From a bacterium (lineage in GTDB: Bacteria > JAMCPX01), in NCBI GenBank assembly GCA_021792615.1, contig JAJYUJ010000001.1:62001-126000 (forward strand): a stretch of DNA of 64,000 nt, in the 5' to 3' direction. Both the position numbers and the translations under genes were made by a program. The notes under the pieces are model-generated. The model was given only the letters and a program-made list of their open reading frames with translations, was not told the DNA's origin and ran no database searches. This document shows, piece by piece, positions 9,379-17,633 of the stretch (its first letter is position 1; every line of letters begins with the position of its first letter).

Positions 9379-9986
9379 CACAGGACAGGATTGTTCGTTT
9401 CGGAGATTTTGTTTTTAGACACAGGGATACGCTGCCGGTACCGTTTATCATTATAACCGTACTGGTGCTCGCATTCACAAAACCCACATTCAGTGCAGGT
9501 GATGCCCGTTTGTTTTTATTTATCATAGGTGTCATTGTCATATTCGGCGGGGAGGCCATTAGGATCTGGGCCGTGGGCTACTCGGGAGGCACCACACGTT
9601 CCAAAAAGCTTATAGCGGACAAGCTCGTTATGGAGGGTCCATATTCCCTAATCCGCAATCCGCTGTACGCAGGTAACTTTTTGATAGCGCTCGGGTTTTC
9701 CCTGCTGGCGAACGCCGCTGTCCTCGTGCCCCTCGTGATCATCTATTTCATTATAGAATATTATCCGATCGTCAGAAGGGAAGAATACTTTCTTCTCGAA
9801 AAATTCGGCGGCAGCTATAGCGAATACCTCAGGGAGGTTCCGCGTTTCTTCCCGAAAAGATTCAAGACAAAAAAGGCAGTGTACGATCCTTCCGCACTGA
9901 AGGGAGAACGGTGGACCGTTCTCGGGATTGCCTCGATGCTTGTCGTTATGATCGTCATCGACATCGTTCGGATCAAATTCTTGTAA
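9375..9986 (+). CDS. Isoprenylcysteine carboxyl methyltransferase-family membrane protein
   Basis: About 203 residues with several hydrophobic segments (roughly residues 19-35, 45-65, 105-130 and 180-200). It carries the family signature GPYSLIRNPLYAGNFLIALG, and later the EYYPIVRREEYFLLEKFG and YLREVPRFFP segments, typical of the ICMT/phospholipid methyltransferase superfamily. The frame opens at 9357, but the ATG at 9375 overlaps the polX stop (ATGA) and has AAAGGAG at ideal distance. Bacterial members methylate lipids or quinone-like substrates at the membrane; the substrate here is unknown. Confidence 0.82.
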   Translation: MTQDRIVRFGDFVFRHRDTLPVPFIIITVLVLAFTKPTFSAGDARLFLFIIGVIVIFGGEAIRIWAVGYSGGTTRSKKLIADKLVMEGPYSLIRNPLYAGNFLIALGFSLLANAAVLVPLVIIYFIIEYYPIVRREEYFLLEKFGGSYSEYLREVPRFFPKRFKTKKAVYDPSALKGERWTVLGIASMLVVMIVIDIVRIKFL

Positions 9987-10075
9987 AAAACGTGTTGTTG
10001 TTTTTAATACCGTATAGTTTTGCCCCTGTTTGACTGTCTTAAATTTACTCCAGTCCATAAGGTGCAGTCCAGATT

Positions 10076-10243
10076 CCTCCCCCTCGACGGGGGAGGCGGG
10101 GCACCCAAGCAGGGCTTGGGTCGTGGGGGTGATTAAAAACAAAACCCACCTTCCCCTTACCCCTCCCGTCAAGGGAGGGGGATAAATGTAAAGAAATCCA
10201 GAGAAGGAAATCCAGAAGCCCCCTCTGTCCCCCTTGTCAGGGG
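10076..10243. repeat. Cluster of G+C-rich palindromes (REP-like)
   Basis: The intergenic stretch between 9986 and 10260 holds no gene. It contains four stem-loops: CCTCCCCCTCGACGGGGGAGG at 10076-10096, with one mismatch possible at the loop; ACCCAAG...CTTGGGT at 10103-10121; CCCCTCCC...GGGAGGGG at 10160-10180; and CCCC...GGGG at 10230-10243. The two flanking genes converge here, so the hairpins may double as terminators, but no clear U-tract follows. Similar C-rich/G-rich palindromes recur at 19779-19866, so this looks like a dispersed repeat family. Confidence 0.65.
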
Positions 10244-10259
10244 AATAAGAAAGAGGAGT

Positions 10260-11630
10260 TTATATTGCCTTGCCGGGGTTCATGATGTTGTTGGGATCGA
10301 TGAGCCTTTTGATATCCTGCATGAGCTTGTGCGATGCCGGTGAAAGCTCTTTGGTGATGTAGCTGAGCTTTGTAATGCCGACCCCGTGCTCTCCGGACAG
10401 CGTACCGTGCAGTTTTATGACAAGGTCGAACACCTGGTCAACAGCTATGAGCGCCCTCTTGTACTCACCCTCGTCCTTCATATCATACAGGATGTTGACA
10501 TGGATGTTGCCGTCGCCTGCATGTCCGAAGTTTGCGTATTGAAGGTTCAATGGAGCGCAAATCAGCTCAACACCGGAAACGAGCCCGGGAAGTTTTGATA
10601 AGGGTACGACAATATCTTCGTTCAGTTTGAAGGGCTTGATTTTTGCCAGCGCGGGAGATAGTGCCCTGCGTGCGGTCCAGAGGGCCTCTGCGTCAGGACC
10701 GTGTGCGGTTTCGATGGACAACGCTCTTTCTTTGCAAACAGAGGCTATCCGTTCGATAGCACTTTTCGTTGCCTCTTGTTCGCCGTCAACCTCGATGAGG
10801 AGTGCAGAGCCTGCCTTGCTGCCAAACACATCAGACCCAAGGTATGAAGAGACCGCATGCATCGATGCCTGGTCCATAAATTCAATAGCCGAGGGGAGTA
10901 TCCCGGTTCCGAGTATGTCCGTAACTATGGATGCGGATGCCCCGACATCCGGGTACGTGGCAAACAGGGTGGACCTCGATTGGGGTTTTGGAATCAGCTT
11001 GAGTACGGCCTTTGTTATTATGCCGAGGGTGCCCTCGGACCCTATAAAAAGGTCCTTCAGGTTATAACCGACAACACCCTTATGAGTGTATCTGCCGAGC
11101 CACAACACCTCTCCTGCCGGCACAACGACTTCCATGCCGAGCACATAGTTCGAGGTGGAGCCGTACTTTATCGCCTTCAGCCCTCCTGCGTTTTCAGCGA
11201 TGTTCCCGCCTATGCTTGAAAACTCGCTGCTTGCGGGGTCCGGAGGATAAAAAAGTCCCTGGGATTCCAGCATTTTTTTCAGCGTACCGGTAATGACCCC
11301 GGGCTCAACCTCCGCAGTGAGGTCGGGTTTATTGATGGACAGGATACGGTTCATTTTCTCGGTCGATACAACGATGCCGCCTTTTACCGGTACGGCTCCG
11401 CCGCTCAGGCCGGTGCCGGCCCCCCTCGGTACAACAGGTATGGCGAGCTTGTTTGCGAGCTTCAATACATCCGCCGTTTCCTGTGTGCTGAGCGGGAATA
11501 CAACGGCGTCGGGCTGGCGGCTTATCCTTGTGGCGTCATACCCATAGAGGATCAGGGATTCAGGGTCCGTAAAACACCTGTCCTTACATATCTTTTTTAA
11601 TGATGAAACGGCATCTTTGGTTAAGGGCAT
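10260..11630 (-). CDS. FAD-linked oxidase, GlcD/D-lactate dehydrogenase type
   Basis: About 456 residues. An FAD-binding type 4 (PCMH) domain fills the first half, with VVPRGAGTGLSGGAVP, SIGGNIAENAGGLKAIKYG and IGSEGTLGIIT. The C-terminal FAD-oxidase domain ends in NFGHAGDGNIHVNI and GTLSGEHGVGITK. These features define the GlcD/LldD-like 2-hydroxyacid dehydrogenases (glycolate or D-lactate). The frame is open to 11696, but the ATG at 11630 (MPLTKDAVSS) fits the family and follows the upstream stop by one base. No Fe-S partner (GlcF-like) is adjacent, so the electron acceptor is unclear. The substrate is not resolved. Confidence 0.88.
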   Translation of the reverse strand: MPLTKDAVSSLKKICKDRCFTDPESLILYGYDATRISRQPDAVVFPLSTQETADVLKLANKLAIPVVPRGAGTGLSGGAVPVKGGIVVSTEKMNRILSINKPDLTAEVEPGVITGTLKKMLESQGLFYPPDPASSEFSSIGGNIAENAGGLKAIKYGSTSNYVLGMEVVVPAGEVLWLGRYTHKGVVGYNLKDLFIGSEGTLGIITKAVLKLIPKPQSRSTLFATYPDVGASASIVTDILGTGILPSAIEFMDQASMHAVSSYLGSDVFGSKAGSALLIEVDGEQEATKSAIERIASVCKERALSIETAHGPDAEALWTARRALSPALAKIKPFKLNEDIVVPLSKLPGLVSGVELICAPLNLQYANFGHAGDGNIHVNILYDMKDEGEYKRALIAVDQVFDLVIKLHGTLSGEHGVGITKLSYITKELSPASHKLMQDIKRLIDPNNIMNPGKAI

Positions 11631-11631
11631 A

Positions 11632-12651
11632 TCAAACCACTGCGTAATAGAGCAAGCCGTCCCTTTCAAAGGACTGCACCATGTCGTGCTGTTCAAGCAG
11701 GTCGAGATGTCCTATAACCTCTGAAGCCGCAAGATAAACATCCGTTTGATGGAGTTTTTTAAATAAACCACCGGTGATCTCATACGGTGTCATGGGCTTT
11801 TGCTTCAGTATGTTGTGGATGCGCATCATGCGTTTGTAATGAAAGGTAAGCAGATTTTTTATCAGCTCCTTGTGGTCATCAATCGTTTCATAATGTCCCG
11901 GATACACAGTTTTTATATTCATGTTGTAGAGGATGTCCATGGACGCAATATACTCGACAAGGCTTTTCCTCCTGCCTCCGTCTATATTGAGGTCGAGCAG
12001 GGGATTCGGCGACAGCCTTGAGAGCAGGGTGTCCCCGGAGAGCATCATCCCCTTTTCTTTGTCATAGAAACATACAGACCCGCTGGTATGCCCCGGGGTC
12101 TGGATGACCTCAAAGGCCCCTCCGTCGTAATCAACGTGCGATCCATGTTTGATAAAAGACACCTGGTCCAGCCTGTCTGCGAGGGTATCGAAAAAAGCGG
12201 ACGCATACCGCATCATATCGAGGATCTCCTGAGGTATGCCATAGCGCTTGAGATAGTTTCCGTAGAGTGCTTCATCATACTCATTGTTTATGTTGCTGAT
12301 CTCTTTCTGATGAATAAAAATCTTATTGTCCGCAATACCGTCTTTGATCAATTTCTGGGCAGCGCCGAAGTGATCGACATGGCCGTGGGTTATATAGATA
12401 GCATCGATATGCCGTATGTTGTTTGCCGCAAGAGCCGCGGTGAGCAAATTATAAGAGTCATCGGTACGAATCCCCGTATCGATCAGGATGAAGTTTTTTT
12501 TACCGACAATATACACGTTTATCTGCTGTACTTGCGGAAACGGAAGAGGGAGAACGATCCTCCGGACAAGCCCATTTTCCATGACCTTATTCTCCGGTGC
12601 TGCGTCATGGGGATATTTGTGTTCATGCTTATGTGGTGATGTGTCTGTCAT
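11632..12651 (-). CDS. Metallo-beta-lactamase-fold hydrolase
   Basis: 339 residues. The metal-binding motif THGHVDHFG lies near residue 85, with further ligands in TPGHTSG and SGDTLLS, then PGHYE toward the middle. The region after ~255 has no metal ligands and looks helical, as in LACTB2-type proteins with a C-terminal winged helix. This is a hydrolase of the glyoxalase II/LACTB2-like branch, cytoplasmic, with unknown substrate. It lies one base upstream of the GlcD-like gene and shares its strand with the acyl-CoA synthetase further upstream, so thioester hydrolysis is conceivable but not shown. Confidence 0.85.
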   Translation of the reverse strand: MTDTSPHKHEHKYPHDAAPENKVMENGLVRRIVLPLPFPQVQQINVYIVGKKNFILIDTGIRTDDSYNLLTAALAANNIRHIDAIYITHGHVDHFGAAQKLIKDGIADNKIFIHQKEISNINNEYDEALYGNYLKRYGIPQEILDMMRYASAFFDTLADRLDQVSFIKHGSHVDYDGGAFEVIQTPGHTSGSVCFYDKEKGMMLSGDTLLSRLSPNPLLDLNIDGGRRKSLVEYIASMDILYNMNIKTVYPGHYETIDDHKELIKNLLTFHYKRMMRIHNILKQKPMTPYEITGGLFKKLHQTDVYLAASEVIGHLDLLEQHDMVQSFERDGLLYYAVV

Positions 12652-12734
12652 ATAAGTAAAAAATAATCATTGTTTTCTGTTTTTTACAGAAACAACCCGT
12701 CACCCTCATTGAAAAGGGTCCGTAATCCGGCACA

Positions 12735-12769
12735 CCGGTAAGGGGGAAGGACTGGTTCGCCCTTACCGG
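12735..12769 (-). terminator. Terminator-like stem-loop after the acyl-CoA synthetase gene
   Basis: CCGGTAAGGG (12735-12744) pairs perfectly with CCCTTACCGG (12760-12769) across a 15-base loop. It lies 6 bp beyond the stop of the minus-strand acyl-CoA synthetase gene. No run of T follows on that strand, so it may act as an RNA 3'-end stabiliser or processing site rather than an intrinsic terminator. Confidence 0.45.
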
Positions 12770-12775
12770 CATTGT

Positions 12776-14569
12776 CTACTGTGCGTAGAGTTCCTCTATA
12801 AGGTCCTTGTATTTCTCCATGATAACCCTCCGCTTTACCTTAAGGGTAGGGGTAAGCTCTCCTGTCTCCTGCGTAAATTCGTTTGGCAGTATCCGAATCT
12901 TCTTGATGGTCTCGTACTTGGCAAGCGATGCGTTTACGCTGTCGATTGCGTTTTGAATGATTTCTACAATTCTCGGATGTTCGACGAGCTCTTTGCGGTT
13001 CTTGTAGACTATGTTGTTTTGTTTTGCATACGACTCGATGGCGTCGAACTTGGGTACAACAAGGGCGACGCAATAAGGTTTTTTATCGCCTATCATCGCG
13101 ACCTGCTCGATATACCTGTTCATTTTCAGCGAGTTTTCAATGGGCTGCGGCGCGATGTTCTTACCGCCGGCTGTGACGATGAGGTCCTTTTTTCTGTCCG
13201 TTATATGGAGATAACCTTCATTATCCAGAAATCCTATATCTCCGGTATGAAAGTAACCGTCTTTCTCTATGGCCTCCGCAGTTGCCTCGGGTTTTTTGAA
13301 ATAGCCTTTCATGATCATGGGCCCCCGCGCAAGGATTTCCCCGTCAGGTGCGATCTTTATTTCACAGTTTGGTATGGGTTTACCCGCTGTTCCGAATTTC
13401 ATCTTGCCGTAAGGGTTGACGGTCAGTATGGGAGATGTCTCTGTCAGACCGTAGCCTTCGATAATCGCGACATCCGCTGCAAAGAAAAATTCGCCGAGCT
13501 CTTTTGAAAGGGGTGCCCCGCCTGATACAAAAAACAAAAGCCTGCCGCCCAGTATGGCTTTTATTTTGCTGAATACGAGCTTCTTCGCAAGCGCATATTT
13601 GATACTCAGCCCGACAGGCAAAGCCTTACCCCCGAGCCTGTAGGGTATCGTTTGTTTGCCCGTGGCAACAGCCCAGTAGAATATCTTCTTTTTCGACGGA
13701 GAGCCTGCTTCAACGCCTTCTATGATCTTTGCGTACATCTTTTCGTAAACCCTCGGTACTGAAACCATTATCAGCGGCCGTACCTCTGCCATGTTGTCCA
13801 CAATCTTATCGATGCTTTCCGCATACGCTATGGTTGCACCATAGAACATCATTCCATAATAACCCGCAGTTCGTTCGAAAACATGGCTCAGTGGCAGAAA
13901 CGATAATGCCACGAACGTATCATTAAGCGGTACATACGTTGCAATATCTTCACAGTTCGAAAGTATATTCTTGTGAGTAATCATAGCTCCTTTCGGATCC
14001 CCTGTTGTCCCGGAGGTATAGATGATGGTGATGATGTCATCCGGTTGAATTGCCTGATGTCTGCTCTCAAGGATCTTTTTGTCTTTTTCTGGTTTCCCTA
14101 TCTTTTTCAGCTCGTCAAGCGTCATAACAAAACCGGGGGCTGGATTTGCATCCAGGGCATCGAGCATGATCACCTTTTTTAAATTTGGAACGTTGCCCCG
14201 AATCTTCATCACCTTGTCGAGCTGGAGCTTGCTCGATACGAAAATAAACTTGGCCTGAGCATCATTGATTATATATTCCACCTGCTGGGGTGTGTTGGTA
14301 GCATAGATAGGTACATTGACGCCGCCTGCACTGATGATGCCGAGGTCTGCATGTGCCCATTCCGGTCTGTTTTCCGATAACAGGCAGACATTATCCTTTT
14401 GCTGTATGCCAAGATCGACAAGTCCGAGGCCCACCTGTTCCACGATGGTCTTTACCTGGTTCCACGATATGTCGTTCCATTTGCCATCCTTTTTGTATTG
14501 CTGAAGCACCTTGTCTCCGTACTTTTGTGCCTGAGTAAAAAACATTTCCGGGATATTCTTATATTTCAT
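12776..14569 (-). CDS. Long-chain fatty acid-CoA ligase (FadD15-like AMP-forming)
   Basis: 597 residues. AMP-binding enzyme motifs are present in order: IIYTSGTTGDPKGAMITHKN (about residue 188), GYGLTETSPI (about 373), HTGDIGFLD, and DRKKDLIVTAGGKNIAP (about 458). The C-terminal motif with a catalytic Lys is in LTPTLKVKRR. This architecture is the bacterial long-chain acyl-CoA synthetase group that activates fatty acids with ATP and CoA. An AGGAGG-like site (CAGGAGGTATGCC) precedes the ATG at 14569. A possible -35 (TTGACT) lies near 14613-14618. Together with the acyl-CoA dehydrogenase at 44767 it points to fatty-acid use or membrane lipid recycling. Confidence 0.93.
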   Translation of the reverse strand: MKYKNIPEMFFTQAQKYGDKVLQQYKKDGKWNDISWNQVKTIVEQVGLGLVDLGIQQKDNVCLLSENRPEWAHADLGIISAGGVNVPIYATNTPQQVEYIINDAQAKFIFVSSKLQLDKVMKIRGNVPNLKKVIMLDALDANPAPGFVMTLDELKKIGKPEKDKKILESRHQAIQPDDIITIIYTSGTTGDPKGAMITHKNILSNCEDIATYVPLNDTFVALSFLPLSHVFERTAGYYGMMFYGATIAYAESIDKIVDNMAEVRPLIMVSVPRVYEKMYAKIIEGVEAGSPSKKKIFYWAVATGKQTIPYRLGGKALPVGLSIKYALAKKLVFSKIKAILGGRLLFFVSGGAPLSKELGEFFFAADVAIIEGYGLTETSPILTVNPYGKMKFGTAGKPIPNCEIKIAPDGEILARGPMIMKGYFKKPEATAEAIEKDGYFHTGDIGFLDNEGYLHITDRKKDLIVTAGGKNIAPQPIENSLKMNRYIEQVAMIGDKKPYCVALVVPKFDAIESYAKQNNIVYKNRKELVEHPRIVEIIQNAIDSVNASLAKYETIKKIRILPNEFTQETGELTPTLKVKRRVIMEKYKDLIEELYAQ

Positions 14570-14643
14570 GGCATACCTCCTGTCATATTGGCTTAACTAC
14601 AAAATGAAACGAAGTCAATAGCTCTGTCTGCCCGTTACCGGGG

Positions 14644-15215
14644 AGTCCAAAAGTGGACTGACTTTTGTTCGAATAATTCTTCATTTACGAAATAATTCCG
14701 TTTCTCAATCTTATCTCCGTTCCATTGAGAATAAGAGAAGAAATCACCGCCTGTAACAGAGGTTATGTACATCTATCTACACTGGTTTTGTGTCATTCCC
14801 ACGAAAGCGGGAATCCAGTTTCTCTCTCCTCCGTCATTTCCGAGACATTAACCCGAAAAATGCAATAAGGAGGTTTACTTATTCGCTCAATCCCGCGATC
14901 CACCTGATATCTATACATTTCCATAGAGAAACGAGATTTCAGTCCTCTGAATGTTTATATGCAATTACCCGGTATGGTTTCCTCATCGGATTTTCGAAGA
15001 ATACCTTTATCTGACGCGGGCTTATCGCTCATTGCATAAACCTCCTTATTTTACAATCGCATTATTCGGGTTAAGAATCTGGACGTCGTCCCTGCTCAAG
15101 CATATCTACGGAGAAGCCCACGGGCAGGAATGACAAGCTCGTTGAGATTGATATGTTTCTACCAATCAATTTCTTCCGCTAAACTAATTTGTATAGTTTA
15201 AATTAGTCCACTTTT
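14644..15215. mobile_element. Non-coding stretch with nested inverted repeats (possible MITE or IS relic)
   Basis: The ~680 bp between the acyl-CoA synthetase and the B12 riboswitch promoter hold no credible gene. Two nested inverted repeats are visible. The outer pair is AAAAGTGGACT (around 14648-14659) and its complement AGTCCACTTTT (around 15205-15216). The inner pair is a ~30-bp arm at 14849-14878 (TTAACCCGAA...AGGAGGTTTA), complementary to 15037-15074 apart from an 8-base insertion. A small palindrome AGTCCA-AAAG-TGGACT sits at 14644-14659. The arrangement suggests a decayed transposable element or non-autonomous repeat; no transposase fragment was recognised and no target-site duplication could be confirmed. 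Confidence 0.4.
14792..14817. repeat. REP-like palindrome, type B
   Basis: GTCATTCCCACGAAAGCGGG followed by AATCC forms a stem of CATTCCC/GGGAATCC type. The same kind of unit recurs at 17458, 39412 and 44698 in this window. Palindromes of this sequence type are widely dispersed in bacterial genomes. Confidence 0.7.
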
Positions 15216-15246
15216 CAACTTTAAATGACAGTTTTTGAAAATTATC

Positions 15247-15442
15247 TTGACAAAATCAGTTGATCGCCATAAACCCTAATCACTTTTTAGTGTCAGGGAA
15301 TCCGGTGTGATGCCGGAGCGGCCCCGCCACTGTAAGGGTGTTTTTGAAACTACATGCCACTGTTCCGCTCGTGCGGGATGGGAAGGCGGTAGGGGCGTAC
15401 CACAGTACGCCAAGCAATGAACCCGAGCCAGGAAACCTGCTA
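15247..15442 (+). promoter_or_regulatory. Cobalamin (B12) riboswitch with upstream promoter, controlling btuB
   Basis: The core from about 15272 shows the AdoCbl-class order of conserved blocks: GGGAATCCGGTGTGATGCCG (15296-15315), CCCCGCCACTGTAA, GCCACTG, GGGAAGGC, and the B12 box GAGCCAGGAAACCTGC (15425-15440). A TTGACA at 15247-15252 is a likely -35; the -10 is weak (near 15268-15275). Downstream of the B12 box, a small hairpin (CTCTC...GAGAG, about 15460-15477) lies just before the btuB start region. It could sequester the ribosome site, so translational control is my inference. High cobalamin is expected to lower expression of the B12 uptake genes. Confidence 0.93.
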
Positions 15443-15487
15443 AAAAGAATTTTATAGACCTCTCTTCGTGGGAGAGACGAGGCAAAT

Positions 15488-17389
15488 GTGAAAAGGTATT
15501 TTTGCAGGCCCGTCCTTAAGAGAGGAGGGCTTTTTCTATGTGCCTTTCTCTTTTTCGGACCAACATACGCAATGGGCGAGTCCTTAACGATGCAGGAGAT
15601 CGTTGTTACCGGCGAAAGGGTCCCGTCTCGATATGAACTTACACCTTCATCCATCTCCGTTATAACGTCCACAACCATGCAAAACAGCCCTACGCTGCCT
15701 GACGCACTTTCGCATGCGCCGGATGTGACCATACCTGCGTACGGCTGGATGGGAGCACTGTCCGGTATATCGATCCGCGGTGCGGACACGTCCCAGTCTG
15801 AGATCATGCTCGACGGCATACGGCTGAACAACGTCGAATTGTCCGGGTTTGACCTGTCCACCTTTCCCCTTTCCGGTATCTCTTCTATAGAGATCGCACG
15901 GGGCGGTATGTCCAGCCTGTACGGGGAATCGGCAATGGGCGGTATTGTCAATATTATGCCTGACGTGTTCCCCAAAAAAAACACCGTGGACCTAAAGGCC
16001 ATGGCAGGCAGTTTCGACAGCTACCATATCGATGCAACCGCAAAGGTGAAATCCGGCGGCTGGACTATGCTCATTTCTCCGGGATACGAATCATCGAAGG
16101 GCGATTATCCGTATATCGACGATAACGGCATTTCCCACATCCGGCAGAACAATGACTACAGGGGTATATGGGTGCTTGCCGGGCTGGGGTTCAGCAAAGA
16201 CAATAACAGGGCTTATTTCATAACGCACCTGTACGAAAGCAATAAGGGCGTACCCGGTGCGCTCGGCATGCCTTCGCCTCAGGCAAGGGAGTACGACAGT
16301 CATGGTCTGTATATCATGAGATACAGGTACGCCTCGGAGGCGGTGGCAGTGAAAGCCTCTTTGAGTCATGTGAATGAGGACTCAAGATATTTTGACAATG
16401 TTTATGTGCTGGAATCCAATCCATCCAAATCAAATGATACGGACAACGAGGCAGGTGCAACGCTTATACTGTATCGCATACCGTTCAACACCCTCAGTAT
16501 CAAGTTGGACGGTTTATCGCAGCAGGCCGTATCCTCTAATATCGGCAGTCATATCAGGGACACGGAAAGCATAGGCCTGGAGGACAGGGCAAAGCCGCTG
16601 GAATGGCTTGCAATAGTCGGCGACACCGCTTATCAGTCCATCTCCGATATCGGGGATGTCGCAACATACGGTATCGGCACGGCATTAAAGCCCGTATCAT
16701 GGATGGCTGTTAAGATGCGCGTATCAACGGCATTTCAAGCCCCTTCGCTCGATGACCTTTATTGGCCGAATGCTGCCGGTGCGCAGGGCAATCCGGCGCT
16801 AAAGCCTGAAACAAAAACCGGCTACGAACTCGGGCTGCTTGTTTCCCCGCTCACAAACACAACAATTGAGATAAACGGGTTTTATGACCGGTATCACAAT
16901 CTGATCCAGTGGTCACCATCCATAAACAATGTTTGGATGCCTCAGAATATCTCAGGGGCAATCATCAAAGGTATAGAGCTTTCTGTCAACGCAAGGCCTT
17001 CGCACCTTCTGGCTGTCTCAGGGAATATGAGTGCGCTGGACACGGTCAACCTTTCAAACAGTCCGCCCGGATCGTATGGTGAGGCGCTGACGTACAGGCC
17101 GGATATCATAGTCAATACATCCGCAAAAATAGGAGAGGACAACAGGTATCTGTCTTTCGGCATCGGCTATACGGGCGAGCGATACATCACCCCGTCGAAC
17201 AGTCAATCACTGCCCGGGTTCTACGATATCAACGCAATGCTGAGCTATAAGATAGGATACGTAAGGCCGTTTATAACATTTACCCAGTATTTTTCCGATT
17301 CATTCAATACACTGACGAGCTATCAGTATGTTCCGGGTTATCCATTGCCGGGAAGGTATGTATGGGCGGGCATTCAATGCAAGATTTAA
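15488..17389 (+). CDS. btuB: TonB-dependent cobalamin receptor BtuB
   Basis: 633 residues. The signal peptide runs to about residue 30 (…GPTYAMG). A TonB box-like segment, MQEIVVTGERVPSRYELTP, follows, then the plug domain (ISIRGADTSQSEIMLDGIRLN, with SLYGESAMGGIVNI) and a 22-strand barrel rich in alternating aromatic residues. The C-terminus shows the TonB receptor barrel end (…GYPLPGRYVWAGIQCKI). It starts with GTG at 15488, just downstream of the B12 riboswitch, and btuF, btuC and btuD follow. This fits outer-membrane uptake of cobalamins. The stop codon lies in a small tandem repeat. Confidence 0.93.
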   Translation: MKRYFCRPVLKRGGLFLCAFLFFGPTYAMGESLTMQEIVVTGERVPSRYELTPSSISVITSTTMQNSPTLPDALSHAPDVTIPAYGWMGALSGISIRGADTSQSEIMLDGIRLNNVELSGFDLSTFPLSGISSIEIARGGMSSLYGESAMGGIVNIMPDVFPKKNTVDLKAMAGSFDSYHIDATAKVKSGGWTMLISPGYESSKGDYPYIDDNGISHIRQNNDYRGIWVLAGLGFSKDNNRAYFITHLYESNKGVPGALGMPSPQAREYDSHGLYIMRYRYASEAVAVKASLSHVNEDSRYFDNVYVLESNPSKSNDTDNEAGATLILYRIPFNTLSIKLDGLSQQAVSSNIGSHIRDTESIGLEDRAKPLEWLAIVGDTAYQSISDIGDVATYGIGTALKPVSWMAVKMRVSTAFQAPSLDDLYWPNAAGAQGNPALKPETKTGYELGLLVSPLTNTTIEINGFYDRYHNLIQWSPSINNVWMPQNISGAIIKGIELSVNARPSHLLAVSGNMSALDTVNLSNSPPGSYGEALTYRPDIIVNTSAKIGEDNRYLSFGIGYTGERYITPSNSQSLPGFYDINAMLSYKIGYVRPFITFTQYFSDSFNTLTSYQYVPGYPLPGRYVWAGIQCKI

Positions 17390-17401
17390 GATTTAAGATT
17401 C
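17381..17401. repeat. Three tandem 7-bp units at the btuB stop
   Basis: AAGATTT is repeated at 17381 and 17388, and as AAGATTC at 17395. The btuB stop codon (17387-17389) lies inside, so slippage here could alter the last residues only. Confidence 0.6.
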
Positions 17402-17457
17402 AAAACGCTGGGACAATTCACCGAATTATTCCAAACAAACAGATTCGTCTGTTGATT

Positions 17458-17585
17458 GTCATTCCTGCGAAAGCAGGAATCCAGTTTTTCCGTACCATGT
17501 TATCCTCCCGTATTATGTTCGGGTTAAACTCTGGTGGAAACCGGGAAGAATAAAGATTGGATTCCGCATCAAGTGCGGAATGACA
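17458..17585. repeat. Composite REP: type B palindrome, spacer, type A palindrome
   Basis: A type B unit (GTCATTCCTGCGAAAGCAGG, 17458-17477, and following AATCC) and a type A unit (TTGGATTCCGCATCAAGTGC, from 17558, then GGAATGACA) flank a ~72-bp spacer. The same B-then-A pairing is seen at 39412-39484 and, in the opposite orientation, at 44620-44723. The ~240-bp region between btuB and the lipoprotein gene otherwise shows nothing coding. Confidence 0.65.
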
Positions 17586-17633
17586 AGATAAGAAAGTTTA
17601 TTGAAAAAAATATTAAAAATAAAAGGAGGAAGT

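Noticed and set aside
10076..10243. Possible CRISPR array
   Set aside because: The palindromes differ in sequence and spacing; there are no regular direct repeats with spacers and no cas genes.
14790..15133. Several 60-74-codon frames before the B12 riboswitch
   Set aside because: They run through a REP palindrome and inverted-repeat arms and lack ribosome sites.
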